Of a stretch of DNA of 46,910 nucleotides, positions 7,837 to 18,920 are shown piece after piece. How positions within the stretch are numbered: the stretch's first letter is position 1; every line of letters starts with the position of its first letter. The notes beneath the pieces are model-generated. The model was not told the origin of the DNA. It made no database searches and worked only from the letters and a program-made list of their open reading frames with translations. The DNA is from Alteromonadaceae bacterium. Its GTDB lineage: Bacteria; Pseudomonadota; Gammaproteobacteria; Enterobacterales; Alteromonadaceae. The position numbers were made by a program, and so were the translations under genes. The DNA is taken from the NCBI GenBank assembly GCA_016765535.1, contig JAESPQ010000089.1:1-46910 (forward strand). The letters run 5' to 3'.

Positions 7837-7899
7837 TTGAGATCCTGACCTTCGTCAGGGTAACCAAGTAGTGTGGTTATACTGAATTTATTTCAGTCT
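7837..7899. repeat. Inverted pair of REP-type palindromes
   Basis: The first element reads GAGATCCTGACCTTCGTCAG then GGTAACC (7839-7865 approximately). The second, read on the minus strand from 7899, begins GAGACTGAAATAAATTCAGT then ATAACC. Both share the GAGA-palindrome-rTAACC layout, face each other across about 9 bases, and can fold as one large cruciform. Their inner stems are CCTGAC/GTCAGG and ACTGAATTTATTTCAGT. The pair lies in the divergent promoter region of the peptidase and MFS genes. Confidence 0.65.
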
Positions 7900-7930
7900 C
7901 TATATAATTAAAATAACAAGTGAGCGCTTG

Positions 7931-9385
7931 ATGCTAGCCAGTCAAAAAAAATTATCAAAATCCTTTTACATGCTATTAAGCTTGCCTGCCACCGCAATGG
8001 GCTTTGCTTTATCGGTACAAATATCCGCACTAAGCTGGATTTTAACCACCCAATATGGGCTAGACATTCATCAAGTTGGTTTGGTTTGGGCCGCTGGGCC
8101 TATTGCGGGTATTTTAGGGCAAGTGATTGTGGGCATTATTAGCGATAATGTGTGGCTATGGAATGGTCGCCGTAAACCTTTTATTTTGGTTGGCGGTACA
8201 CTAGCGGCGCTAATGTTATTGGCCTTACCTAATATAGATGTGGTTTCAACAAGTTTAGGTATAGCTGGACTAATGGGGGTAGCTATAACGGTTGCGTTAA
8301 CCTTAGACTTATCAATTAACCTTGGTTTTAATCCGACGCGTGCCATTATTGCCGATGTTACTCCCGAAGGAGAAGAACGCACTAAAGGTTATACCTGGAT
8401 GCAGACTATTTCAGGTTCTTTTGGTGTATTAGCGTATGGCATTGGCGCTTATTGGGGAAACTATATACTGATTTATTTTGGCGCAGGGTTAGTACTTTTA
8501 TTGTCAATTTTACCCCCGTTTTTTATTGAAGAACCGCGTGAGTTAGCCGTGACTCATGATGATTATAATCAGCAGCAAAACGTTTCATTTGGTGATGTTA
8601 TGCTCAATATTAAACCTTTGTGGGGTTTTATTGCTTACGATGTTTATGCGATGGCATTACAACTTTCGGGCATTAAAACTGAACATTATTGGGCGGAAAT
8701 TATTGCCGCTATTATTACACTGTTTTTTGTGTTGCAAACTTTGTTAGTTAAAGAAACGGTAACTACTGAAGCAGGATACAACAAACAGCAAGCGGGGTTA
8801 ATTGGTTTTAGAAAAGTGCTTGCTGCACATTCGTTTAGCTGGATTGGCGTGCAAACTATGTTTGTCTTTATTTTTGCCTTTTTGCAAGACAAATTACCTA
8901 ATGTCAGTAATGATGATTTAGGTAAAATTATTGCCACCAGTTTTTTGATTTTAAGTGCAGTCTCAGCGATTTTACCGGCATTAGTGTTAGAACCATTAGC
9001 AAAACGTATTGGCCGCGTTAAAACGCATACTTATTGTTTAGCATCGATGGCGTTAGGTTATGCCTTAGTGGTGTTATTTGGTGCTAATACGCAAATATTG
9101 TATTTGTTAATGGCGCTGCTCGGTATCGGTTGGTCGGCCATTATTAGTTTGCCGTTTGCCATTATGTCTGAAAAGGTAGAACAATCACGTATGGGTTTAT
9201 ACATGGGGCTATTTAATTTATCGGTAGTACTGCCGCAATTATTAGTAAGTCTGGGTATTGGTTTATTTATTAATAAAATTGCCGATAAAAGCTTAGTGTT
9301 TGAAGTTAGCGCTATTTCGTTAGCAATTTCTGTGCTTGCTTGGACTTTGGTCAAAGACACTAGTGTTAATAAATCAGAGCTATGA
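7931..9385 (+). CDS. MFS sugar transporter, SLC45-like
   Basis: The product (484 residues from the ATG at 7931; a TTG lies one codon before) is a 12-helix major facilitator. The loop after helix 2, SDNVWLWNGRRKPF (about 71-84), is typical of SLC45/GPH-like sugar:cation symporters. A charged central loop near 200-285 is followed by a second half with GRVKTH at the matching loop. Members of this group import glucosides such as maltose or sucrose in marine heterotrophs, usually inside glycan loci. No glycoside hydrolase or TonB receptor is next to it here, so the substrate stays open. The ribosome site is weak. Confidence 0.85.
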   Translation: MLASQKKLSKSFYMLLSLPATAMGFALSVQISALSWILTTQYGLDIHQVGLVWAAGPIAGILGQVIVGIISDNVWLWNGRRKPFILVGGTLAALMLLALPNIDVVSTSLGIAGLMGVAITVALTLDLSINLGFNPTRAIIADVTPEGEERTKGYTWMQTISGSFGVLAYGIGAYWGNYILIYFGAGLVLLLSILPPFFIEEPRELAVTHDDYNQQQNVSFGDVMLNIKPLWGFIAYDVYAMALQLSGIKTEHYWAEIIAAIITLFFVLQTLLVKETVTTEAGYNKQQAGLIGFRKVLAAHSFSWIGVQTMFVFIFAFLQDKLPNVSNDDLGKIIATSFLILSAVSAILPALVLEPLAKRIGRVKTHTYCLASMALGYALVVLFGANTQILYLLMALLGIGWSAIISLPFAIMSEKVEQSRMGLYMGLFNLSVVLPQLLVSLGIGLFINKIADKSLVFEVSAISLAISVLAWTLVKDTSVNKSEL

Positions 9386-9417
9386 CCTTAAAGTTTAAGA
9401 ACATGTTTTTACTTATT

Positions 9418-12400
9418 TTATGTTCGGTATTTTTTAAATAAAGCATCTAATGTCATTGGTTTGTCAAAATAATAACCTTGGATAAAATCACATTGGTGCA
9501 GGGTTAAAAAGTCGAGTTGTATTTTATCCTCAACCCCCTCGGCTAATACTTTTAAGTCAAGTTCGTGCGCCATTGAGTTAATGGCGCGAATAATGGCGCG
9601 ATTATTGTTATCTGTGGCAATATCCTTAACAAAGCTGCGATCTATTTTAATGATGTCGACAGGAAAGCTTTTTAAATAACTTAATGAGGAATAACCCGTA
9701 CCAAAGTCGTCAATGGCAAAACTAATATGATGCTCTTTTAATTGTTCAATAACTTGTAATGTTTGTTCTATATCGTTAATTAGTACACTTTCGGTGAGCT
9801 CTAATTGTAATAATTCACTAGGCAAACGAGCACTTTCTAGAGCTGTTTCGATTTCATTCAAGAGTCTTTTCGGATGTTTAAACTGAACCGCTGAAATGTT
9901 TATGGCAATTTTTACTTTAGGAAATCCTTGTGCTAATAGTTGTGCATACTGTTGACAAACGGTATTAATAACCCATTGACCAATATCTAAAATTAAATTA
10001 CTTTCTTCGGCAATGGTAATGAAATCATTGGGACTGATCGCCTTGCCTTTATCATCAAACCAGCGGATCAGAGCCTCAACACCTGATATTTTTCCTGTTT
10101 TAACATTTATTTGCGGTTGATAATACATTTCAAAACGATTATTACTAATGGCCTCTTTTAGATTGTTCTCCATTTTTAAACGATCATGTGCGCGAACATT
10201 CAGAAATTTTTCAAAAAATTGAAAGTTATTTTTACCTTCGGCTTTTGCATGATACATCGCCATGTCTGCATTACGCATTAATGTTTCTCGGCTATCAGCA
10301 TCATCAGGAAATATACTAATGCCAATACTGCTGTGAATAGTTAATTCATGCTTATTTATTTTGGTAGGGGTATTTAAGTTTTTTAATATGGTACTGGTGA
10401 TATTTATAATATCTTGATTACCATTAATATCATTTAAAATAATACTAAATTCGTCACCACCTAGTCGAGCTACGGTATCCGTTTCACGGACACTATTTTT
10501 TAGTGTATTCGCAACATGCTGTAATAGCATATCGCCAAAATCATGACCCTTGCTATCGTTAATATATTTGAAATTGTCTAAATCTAAATACAACAAAGCT
10601 ACTTTTGTCTTATGTCTAGCTGCTCTATTCAGTGCTTGTTTAAAGCGATCTTGATACAAACGTCTATTTGGTAAGGCGGTAAGCGGATCATAATAGGCTA
10701 ATAAACCGATGGTTTCTTGAGCATTATGCAGCTCGGTATTATCTTTAGCGCTATAGACAATCCTATCGACTTTGCCATTTGAAAAAATAGGTGATAAGGT
10801 TTGTGTCGCCCATAAGGTATTATTATTTTTTGCCTTTAAAGCACTTTCATCTTGCCAATCATGACCATTTAATACTTGTTGCCAATGTTGTTGAATAACT
10901 TCAATACTGGTCACTTCTCTTGGTATTTGATGAATACTTTTGCTTAATATAGTGTCGCTCGAAAAACCCGTTAGCTGATAATAAAAAGGGTTAACGTATT
11001 CAACTATACCTTGAGTGTTACAAATGATGATTGCACTTTTGCTTTGTTCAATCGCCTGCGAAAGGTGCTGTAATTTTTCTTCAGCAATAGCCCGTTGATT
11101 CTCAACTTGAATAAAACTAATAATGCTGCTGATATCATCACTTAAACTACTGAGTAACTCTAGTGTTTGGGTATCAAAACTATTAAGTTGATTAGAATAA
11201 ATGGCAAAAACACCAATACACTTTTCAGCTTGAACAATTGGAATGGTCGCTAATGAATTAAAACCATACTCTTGTGCTGCGGCTCGCCAAGGCTGAAATG
11301 CTTTATCAGTATTAATATTGTTTACGAAAGCTATTTCGCACTTTTTGGCGCTAATACCTATGGGGCCTTGTGAGTATTTTGAGTCATCTAAACGAATTTT
11401 TATGTTATCAATATAGGGGCTGCTATTGCCTGCTGAGCTAATAGGGACTATTTTATTGTCTTGGATCATACCTATCCATGCCATAGTGAAATTGCCATGT
11501 TTTACGGAAATATTGCAGACAGCATCCAGTAAATCTTGTTTGTTTTTACTTTTTATTATCGCTTGATTGGTTAAACGTAAAATGGTGTAGAGACGGTTTG
11601 AGGTTTGATATTTGTCCTGCATGTTCTTACGTAAAGTAATATCTCGACTTACGTGCAGCAACATTTCTTGATCGCCATGATAATTAATCTTGGTGAGTGA
11701 TATTTCCTTCCAATGTTGTAAGCGCTGTACTTCTTGATATTTCATCGGCTCAGACTGATAAATGGCGCGACAGATAGGGCAATTTTCAGTATTCACATGA
11801 GGGGTATGAAAAAGCGCATGCACATGTAAATTTACAATGGACTCATACATTGATTGGCTTTGCGTTGCAGATTTGTTCGCATGCAAAATTATGCCATTTT
11901 TGTCTACAACTATGATCGCGTCGGGGAGCGAATTAAAAGTGTCTGAGCTTATTGATAATTTTTTAAAAGGTTGGGTTAATGTGCTTTCTACTAAGGCAAT
12001 ATATAAAAACCAAAAAGAAAAAAGCTTAAAAAAGTGACCAATAATTAACGATAAACCCGACAAGTTGGTATAAAGCGTAAATGAAATTTCTGCGGCTATG
12101 GTTAAGCCAATTGATAGCACCAATAAATTATATATAGAACGATTAAAATGTTTTTTATGCCAATGCAGCATCATTATTGCGATGACTAATAAAGCAACAA
12201 TGAAGTATTCACTATAAATTTTAAAGGCGGTTAAACCATGTTCTTTACTATAAGATTCTGGCATATAACCTGAAAACACTAGCCAAAATGCAAGCGAGAA
12301 AACAATAGCAAACCCTAAAAACATTAATTTTCGGTGAATAGTGCGACTAATAAAACAAGGAAATGCGATTAAAATCATCGCTTCTAAAAAACGTGCTAGT

Positions 12401-12711
12401 AACCAAAATTGAATGGTGGTTGATGCATCTATATTATTAAATATGCCAAACTGTGCAAATGAAAAGGTGTGGCAAAAATCGAGGGCGCCTACCCAAAAAT
12501 AGCCACAACCAATAAACATTAAATAATTCGAATGTGAAAAAGGATAACTATTAAATGCAACCACGAAAGTTAAAATGGCAACGACGATGGTAAAACCTTC
12601 AATGAGGGTGTGAAACATCATTAAATTGTAAGCGGCAGCAGGCAGTAACACTAACAGTGATAGAATAGGTACTTGCCAACTAATTTTTACTTTGTAATTT
12701 TGTAAATTCAT
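9418..12711 (-). CDS. Membrane sensor GGDEF-EAL protein (MASE3-type, PAS-GAF-PAS)
   Basis: This 1097-residue protein probably makes and/or degrades cyclic di-GMP at the inner membrane. Residues 1-245 hold seven or eight hydrophobic helices resembling MASE3. A PAS domain at about 255-365 has a CPICRA segment. A GAF domain lies at about 375-540 and a second PAS at about 545-660. The GGDEF domain has an intact GGDEF at 751-755 and an RETD inhibitory I-site five residues before it. The EAL domain has EAL at 879-881, DDFGTGYSSL and KIDRSF. Both catalytic halves keep their signature residues, so either activity is possible. The I-site implies product feedback on the cyclase. It stands alone, and its 3' end converges on the MFS gene. 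Confidence 0.92.
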   Translation of the reverse strand: MNLQNYKVKISWQVPILSLLVLLPAAAYNLMMFHTLIEGFTIVVAILTFVVAFNSYPFSHSNYLMFIGCGYFWVGALDFCHTFSFAQFGIFNNIDASTTIQFWLLARFLEAMILIAFPCFISRTIHRKLMFLGFAIVFSLAFWLVFSGYMPESYSKEHGLTAFKIYSEYFIVALLVIAIMMLHWHKKHFNRSIYNLLVLSIGLTIAAEISFTLYTNLSGLSLIIGHFFKLFSFWFLYIALVESTLTQPFKKLSISSDTFNSLPDAIIVVDKNGIILHANKSATQSQSMYESIVNLHVHALFHTPHVNTENCPICRAIYQSEPMKYQEVQRLQHWKEISLTKINYHGDQEMLLHVSRDITLRKNMQDKYQTSNRLYTILRLTNQAIIKSKNKQDLLDAVCNISVKHGNFTMAWIGMIQDNKIVPISSAGNSSPYIDNIKIRLDDSKYSQGPIGISAKKCEIAFVNNINTDKAFQPWRAAAQEYGFNSLATIPIVQAEKCIGVFAIYSNQLNSFDTQTLELLSSLSDDISSIISFIQVENQRAIAEEKLQHLSQAIEQSKSAIIICNTQGIVEYVNPFYYQLTGFSSDTILSKSIHQIPREVTSIEVIQQHWQQVLNGHDWQDESALKAKNNNTLWATQTLSPIFSNGKVDRIVYSAKDNTELHNAQETIGLLAYYDPLTALPNRRLYQDRFKQALNRAARHKTKVALLYLDLDNFKYINDSKGHDFGDMLLQHVANTLKNSVRETDTVARLGGDEFSIILNDINGNQDIINITSTILKNLNTPTKINKHELTIHSSIGISIFPDDADSRETLMRNADMAMYHAKAEGKNNFQFFEKFLNVRAHDRLKMENNLKEAISNNRFEMYYQPQINVKTGKISGVEALIRWFDDKGKAISPNDFITIAEESNLILDIGQWVINTVCQQYAQLLAQGFPKVKIAINISAVQFKHPKRLLNEIETALESARLPSELLQLELTESVLINDIEQTLQVIEQLKEHHISFAIDDFGTGYSSLSYLKSFPVDIIKIDRSFVKDIATDNNNRAIIRAINSMAHELDLKVLAEGVEDKIQLDFLTLHQCDFIQGYYFDKPMTLDALFKKYRT

Positions 12712-12908
12712 TGAATTATTGTATTAGTTATTTTGTTGCCGATTATATTCGTTGTCATTATTAAGGGTATTCAAAAATAATAGAGCTGTTAAGTGAAGTA
12801 TAAATTAATCAATACTAATTATCATAGTTTAAATTTTGTTAATTTTGTTTTAATAACGGTATTTTATGCTTGTTAATTAATTAGATGCTAAGTAGACTAA
12901 CGCTGAAA
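12712..12908. other. Intergenic region before the thiamine riboswitch
   Basis: This AT-rich stretch separates the divergent GGDEF-EAL gene and thi operon. It must hold both promoters, but I could not fix -35/-10 boxes with confidence. No ORF of note. Confidence 0.5.
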
Positions 12909-13022
12909 CTTGTCGGAGTGCCGAGATTTATTTTATCATTTTACGATGAAAATAAATCTGGCTGAGATCGCGAAAGCGGGATCCGTGAACCTGAATAGAT
13001 TAAGATCTACGTAGGAAACAAG
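12909..13022 (+). promoter_or_regulatory. TPP riboswitch (THI box)
   Basis: The conserved core is clear: GGCTGAGATC near 12960-12969, CCGTGAACCTGA near 12982-12993, and TACGTAGGAA at the 3' side. The closing P1 helix pairs CTTGT (12909-12913) with ACAAG (13018-13022). A long A/T-rich stem (AGATTTATTTT with AAATAAATCT) extends the variable P3 arm. Established biology: it binds thiamine pyrophosphate and lowers expression of downstream thi genes. It stands 160 bases before thiC, and a hairpin at about 13067-13088 may be part of the expression platform. Confidence 0.93.
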
Positions 13023-13066
13023 CAATTATCATTCTTACTTTTATTGAGTATTATAATGATATTAAG

Positions 13067-13088
13067 CAGTAACATTTTCAACAGAAAA
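13067..13088 (+). promoter_or_regulatory. Hairpin in the thiC leader
   Basis: AACATTTTC and GAAAACGTT (one mismatch) flank a four-base loop between the riboswitch and the weak AGGTG ribosome site of thiC. It is not followed by a T-tract, so translation control by the riboswitch is more likely than termination. Inference only. Confidence 0.35.
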
Positions 13089-13163
13089 CGTTATTACTTG
13101 CTCAAACCTAAACACCACCGTTCACAACCATTCCAGACAAGACCATTTTCTTTTTTACGTTAA

Positions 13164-15154
<1,991 letters not shown>

Positions 15155-15155
<1 letters not shown>

Positions 15156-16258
15156 TGTTGATGGATAAAATCAATATTGCCATTATTGGTAGCGGTTTAA
15201 TGGGGCGTTTACTCGCGCTGTATTTACATCGTGCTGGTTATGCTATTGAGCTTTTTGATAAAAGCGACAAGCGCGGTACAGGCAGTGCAGCCCGCGCTGC
15301 AGGTGGTTTGTTAACACCTTTGAGTGAATCCTTAATTGCTGAACCAGAAATTGTTAACATGGGCTTGGTTAGTTTAGGCCTCTGGCCGAAGATATTAGCG
15401 AATCTTGACGGCTTTACTTTTTTTCAGCAACAAGGCTCTCTTATTGTCAGTCATGAGCAAGATAAAGGCGAACAACAACGCTTTGTTCGTCATTTGAACA
15501 AACATTGGCAAAATAGCGAGTTAACCACCCTTGATAGACAACAACTCAAAACGCTTGAACCTGAGTTAGCACAACGTTTTAGCTCCGCTTTGTATTTACC
15601 TAATGAAGGGCAACTTGGTAATCGAAAATTGCTCAGCGCTTTAACTCGGCAACTTGAGCAGGAACATATCAACTGGCAGTTAGGGGCTGAGGTTAGTCAA
15701 GTTAAAGCCCATCAATTTTGCCTTAATGGCTGCGTTAAAACGGCTGATTTAGTGATCGACTGTCGTGGTACTGGGGCGATAGGCGAATTGCCGCAGTTGC
15801 GTGCGGTACGTGGTGAGCTTTTTCAACTGTTGGCTCCCGAGGTGAATATTACTCGTCCAGTGCGCTTAATGCACCCAAGATATAACCTTTATATTGCCCC
15901 TAAACCTCATCATCATTATGTGGTGGGCGCTACTGAAATTGAGTCAAATGATAGTAGTGAAATGACAGTACGTTCAGCGCTAGAGTTATTATCAGCGGCT
16001 TATAGTGTGCATTCAGGCTTTGCTGAGGCGAAAATTTTAGAGCAAGTGAGTGCTTGTCGTCCCGCTTTTAGTGATAACAAACCGCGTATTAAGTGGCAGG
16101 CAGGATTATTACAAATTAATGGTCTATATCGTCATGGTTTTTTATTGGCGCCAGTACTGCTTGAACATGCGCTGTTTGTGATCAGTCAGCAATATCCTCG
16201 GCTGACAGACTTTACTCTCAGCCAGTATTTTGCTGGATTACTTACAGAGGTTACTTAA
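15155..16258 (+). CDS. thiO: Glycine oxidase ThiO
   Basis: This 367-residue FAD-dependent oxidase converts glycine to the iminoacetate (dehydroglycine) needed for thiazole synthesis, replacing anaerobic ThiH. The N-terminal dinucleotide-binding motif IAIIGSGLMG is at residues 8-17, an R/A/G-rich FAD segment (ARAAGGLL) follows near 46-54, and the C-terminal DAO-family sheet region is complete. It overlaps thiC and thiS by one base each (TAATG), strong evidence for translational coupling. A second in-frame ATG at 15161 is also possible. Use of ThiO implies an aerobic thiazole route. Confidence 0.93.
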
Positions 16259-16482
16259 TGACTTGTTTACATAAAAGCTTGTTGCTCACTATTACTATCA
16301 ATGGTCAAGTTTTTGAATTTAATGGCGAAACAAATTTAGCCACCGCTTTGGTATGCTATCAGTTAGACAGCACTTTTGCCTGCGCGGTTAATGGCGTTTT
16401 TATTGGTAAAGATCAATATCAACAAACCTTATTAACATCAGGCGATAGTATCGATGTGTTAGTACCGATTGTTGGTGGTTAA
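16258..16482 (+). CDS. thiS: Sulfur carrier protein ThiS
   Basis: This 74-residue ubiquitin-fold carrier delivers sulfur for thiazole formation as a C-terminal thiocarboxylate. The required C-terminal Gly-Gly is present (VPIVGG). Family features include ITINGQVFEFNGET at the N-terminus and CAVNGVFI in the middle. The start overlaps the thiO stop. The adenylyltransferase ThiF that activates it is not in the operon, so a ThiF or MoeB encoded elsewhere must serve. The gene ends 19 bases before thiG. Confidence 0.93.
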   Translation: MTCLHKSLLLTITINGQVFEFNGETNLATALVCYQLDSTFACAVNGVFIGKDQYQQTLLTSGDSIDVLVPIVGG

Positions 16483-16501
16483 TAAATAAAAAGAGTAGCA
16501 A

Positions 16502-17284
16502 ATGAAATTATCTATTTATGGCACCGCATTAAATAGCCGTTTATTAATTGGTAGTGCTTTATACCCCTCTCCCGAAGTGATGAATAAAGCGGTGAAAGCC
16601 AGTGGCAGTGAGGTGATCACCTTATCATTAAAAAGACAAAGTACTGGTGCTAATGGAGGTGAAAAAATATGGCAACATATTCAATCTCTAGGGTTAAAAT
16701 TATTGCCTAATAGTGCTGGTTGTAAATCGGCAGATGAAGTGTATACGTTAGCACAAATGAGTCGGGAATTATTTCAAACTGACTGGTTTAAATTAGAAGT
16801 GATCGGTGATGATTACAATCTCCAACCTGATCCGATTGAATTATTAAAATCAGCAGAGCAGTTATTAAAAGCGGGTTTTAAGGTTTTACCTTATTGCACC
16901 GATGATTTGGTTTTATGTCAGCGTTTATATGATTTAGGTTGTGAAGTGATCATGCCGTGGGCATCACCGATTGGTACTGGCAAAGGCTTAATGAACCCCT
17001 ATAATTTAGAAACCATTCGGCTACGTTTGCCCCAGGCAACGTTAATTATTGATGCGGGGATAGGTAAACCTTCAGACGCTTGTTTAGCGATGGAAATGGG
17101 GTATGACGGCGTATTACTTAATAGCGCGGTGGCGTTAGCGGATAATCCAGTAGTAATGGCGGCAGCTTTTGCGCAAGCAATAAAAGCAGGTACACAAGCT
17201 TATGTTGCTGGGATAATGCCAACAAGGCAAACCGCACATCCGTCTACACCAACCTTAGATACGCCGTTTTGGCATCAAAATTAG
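16502..17284 (+). CDS. thiG: Thiazole synthase ThiG
   Basis: ThiG (260 residues) condenses deoxyxylulose phosphate, dehydroglycine and ThiS-thiocarboxylate into the thiazole phosphate. It is a cytosolic TIM barrel. The lysine that forms the imine with the sugar is visible at 97 in WFKLEVIGD. The phosphate and product site segments [24 protein letters not shown] and GVLLNSAVA are intact. It lies 19 bases after thiS with a modest AGAGTAG ribosome site, and is separated from thiDE by an 88-base spacer that holds a palindromic repeat. Confidence 0.96.
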   Translation: MKLSIYGTALNSRLLIGSALYPSPEVMNKAVKASGSEVITLSLKRQSTGANGGEKIWQHIQSLGLKLLPNSAGCKSADEVYTLAQMSRELFQTDWFKLEVIGDDYNLQPDPIELLKSAEQLLKAGFKVLPYCTDDLVLCQRLYDLGCEVIMPWASPIGTGKGLMNPYNLETIRLRLPQATLIIDAGIGKPSDACLAMEMGYDGVLLNSAVALADNPVVMAAAFAQAIKAGTQAYVAGIMPTRQTAHPSTPTLDTPFWHQN

Positions 17285-17296
17285 TGAGATAAAACT

Positions 17297-17330
17297 GTAG
17301 GTCGACCCGAGCGTAGCGAGGCTCGACACA
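17297..17330. repeat. GTAG-type palindromic repeat inside the thi operon
   Basis: GTAGGTCGACCCGAGCGTAG continues GCGAGGCTCGACAC. It starts with GTAG, is far more GC-rich than its surroundings, and its ends GTCGA/TCGAC pair. It looks like a single REP of another family than the one at 1-124. It may act as a hairpin between thiG and thiDE. Confidence 0.55.
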
Positions 17331-17372
17331 CACCTCGACAAACTAGCTAAAAAACAGAAAGATGAGTAAACC

Positions 17373-18920
17373 ATGAAAAAAACACTTTGGACTATTGCTG
17401 GCTCAGATTCTGGCGGTGGCGCTGGCATTCAAGCCGATATTAAAACCATGGCAAGTTTTGGCTTACAAGGTTCAACCGTGATCACTGTCTTAACGGCACA
17501 AAACAGTGCGCAAGTATTAGCAATTAATCCCGTGAGTATTAAACTATTAAATTCACAATTATCTGCGCTTGAACAAGACAAACTCCCTCAAGTGATCAAA
17601 ATTGGTTTACTCGCTAATATTGAGCAAGTAGAGTTTATTGTAAAAAAAATAACACATTATAAAAATACTTGGTCAAAAGCGCCGCTTATTGTTTATGATC
17701 CTGTCGCGGTTGCCTCAACGGGTGATAGCTTAGTAGAAGAAGACACTTTAGCGATAATTAAAGAAAAACTACTGCCGTTAATCGATGTTTTAACGCCCAA
17801 TACGGCAGAAACACAACGCATTACCGGTGTCTACTTAATATCCTCACAAGCTGTCATTGATGCTGCTAATGCCTTTAAAAAATTGGGGGTAAAGGCTGTG
17901 GTTATTAAAGGTGGGCACTGGGATGTTATTGATGGTTATTGTATTGATTTTGCCACAGAGTTTACTGTTAATCATTCTTCTGAACAGTACTATTGGTTGG
18001 CAAGTAAAAATATTGCCACTATGCACACTCATGGCACAGGTTGTAGCTTTGCTTCAGTCATTGCTGCTTGTTTAACGCTAGATTATCCTTTTAAAGATGC
18101 CTTTATTCTTGCTAAAGCATACATTAATCAAGGACTTAAAGTCGCTAAACAAATTGCTTATGGTGAGGGTAGTGTTGCGCATTTAGGTTTTCCTGAAAAC
18201 TTAAACGATTTTCCTGAAATTGTCGAACCTCATTCGCCGTTAGCACAAGCACTTGCATTAGATTATAACGGTGAAAAACAGCGTCATGCTGAACTTGTTT
18301 CAATATCTGGTTTTCCTCAATGTAAGCAGCCACTGGGTTTATATGCCGTTGTTGATAGCCTTAATTGGCTTGAACTATGCCTTGAACAAGGGATTAAAAC
18401 CGTACAATTGCGTATCAAAAACAAAGATACTCCCCAACTTAGTGATAATATCGTACAGGCAGTAAAACTGGCTGAAAAACATAAAGCTCAATTATTTATT
18501 AATGATCACTGGCAACTTGCCATAGAACACGGTGCTTATGGTGTGCATTTAGGACAAGAAGATTTAGTCAACGCTGATTTGGCCGCTATAAAAACTGCGG
18601 GGTTACGCTTAGGGATTTCTACCCATGGTTTTTATGAAATGCTACAGGCTCATTATTATCAACCTAGTTACATGGCTTTTGGTGCTGTTTATCCAACACC
18701 AACCAAAGATATGAGAGGACAAATACAAGGATTGGGAAAATTAAAACATTTTGTCCCTTTAATGAAGCAATATTCTTGTGTTGCTATTGGCGGTATTAAT
18801 CTTGAACGCGTTGATGAAGTGTTAAAAACAGGGATAAAAAATATAGCTGTAGTAAGTGCAATAACTAAAGCTGATGATGCAAAGCAAGCGATCAAGCAAC
18901 TGTTAGGGAAAATTAAGTAA
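17373..18920 (+). CDS. thiDE: Bifunctional HMP(-P) kinase / thiamine phosphate synthase ThiDE
   Basis: This 515-residue fusion carries ThiD (about 1-270) and ThiE (about 318-515). The ThiD part has the AGSDSGGGAGIQADIKT substrate/ATP start near residue 8, DPVAVASTG, and the anion-hole/catalytic segment HGTGCSFAS near 217. The ThiE part has LYAVVDS at its start, QLRIKNKD, FINDHWQLA, GVHLGQEDL and the terminal GGIN phosphate site. It therefore phosphorylates HMP-P and joins it to thiazole phosphate. The linker (about 271-317) includes RHAELVSISG near 303-312, which is translation of a dispersed REP-type palindrome at 18282-18311. It is the last gene of the thi operon. Confidence 0.95.
   Translation: MKKTLWTIAGSDSGGGAGIQADIKTMASFGLQGSTVITVLTAQNSAQVLAINPVSIKLLNSQLSALEQDKLPQVIKIGLLANIEQVEFIVKKITHYKNTWSKAPLIVYDPVAVASTGDSLVEEDTLAIIKEKLLPLIDVLTPNTAETQRITGVYLISSQAVIDAANAFKKLGVKAVVIKGGHWDVIDGYCIDFATEFTVNHSSEQYYWLASKNIATMHTHGTGCSFASVIAACLTLDYPFKDAFILAKAYINQGLKVAKQIAYGEGSVAHLGFPENLNDFPEIVEPHSPLAQALALDYNGEKQRHAELVSISGFPQCKQPLGLYAVVDSLNWLELCLEQGIKTVQLRIKNKDTPQLSDNIVQAVKLAEKHKAQLFINDHWQLAIEHGAYGVHLGQEDLVNADLAAIKTAGLRLGISTHGFYEMLQAHYYQPSYMAFGAVYPTPTKDMRGQIQGLGKLKHFVPLMKQYSCVAIGGINLERVDEVLKTGIKNIAVVSAITKADDAKQAIKQLLGKIK
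18282..18311. repeat. REP-type palindrome captured in the thiDE reading frame
   Basis: GTCATGCTGAACTTGTTTCA (from 18283) and the following ATATCTGG match the common dispersed palindrome of the GTCATGCTGAA-TTG-TTTCAGCAT kind, with one arm decayed. In the coding frame it reads HAELVSIS, the usual peptide signature of such insertions; another frame gives VMLNLFQ. It lies in the unstructured linker, which explains why it is tolerated. Confidence 0.7.

Noticed and set aside
8071-9360. Several antisense ORFs of 80-103 codons opposite the MFS gene
   Set aside because: They are shadows of a hydrophobic gene, with no start signals or domain features.
18271-18465. 64-codon alternative-frame ORF within thiDE (VMLNLFQ start)
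   Set aside because: It is the second-frame reading of the REP-type palindrome and ThiE codons; the main ThiDE frame is intact and conserved.
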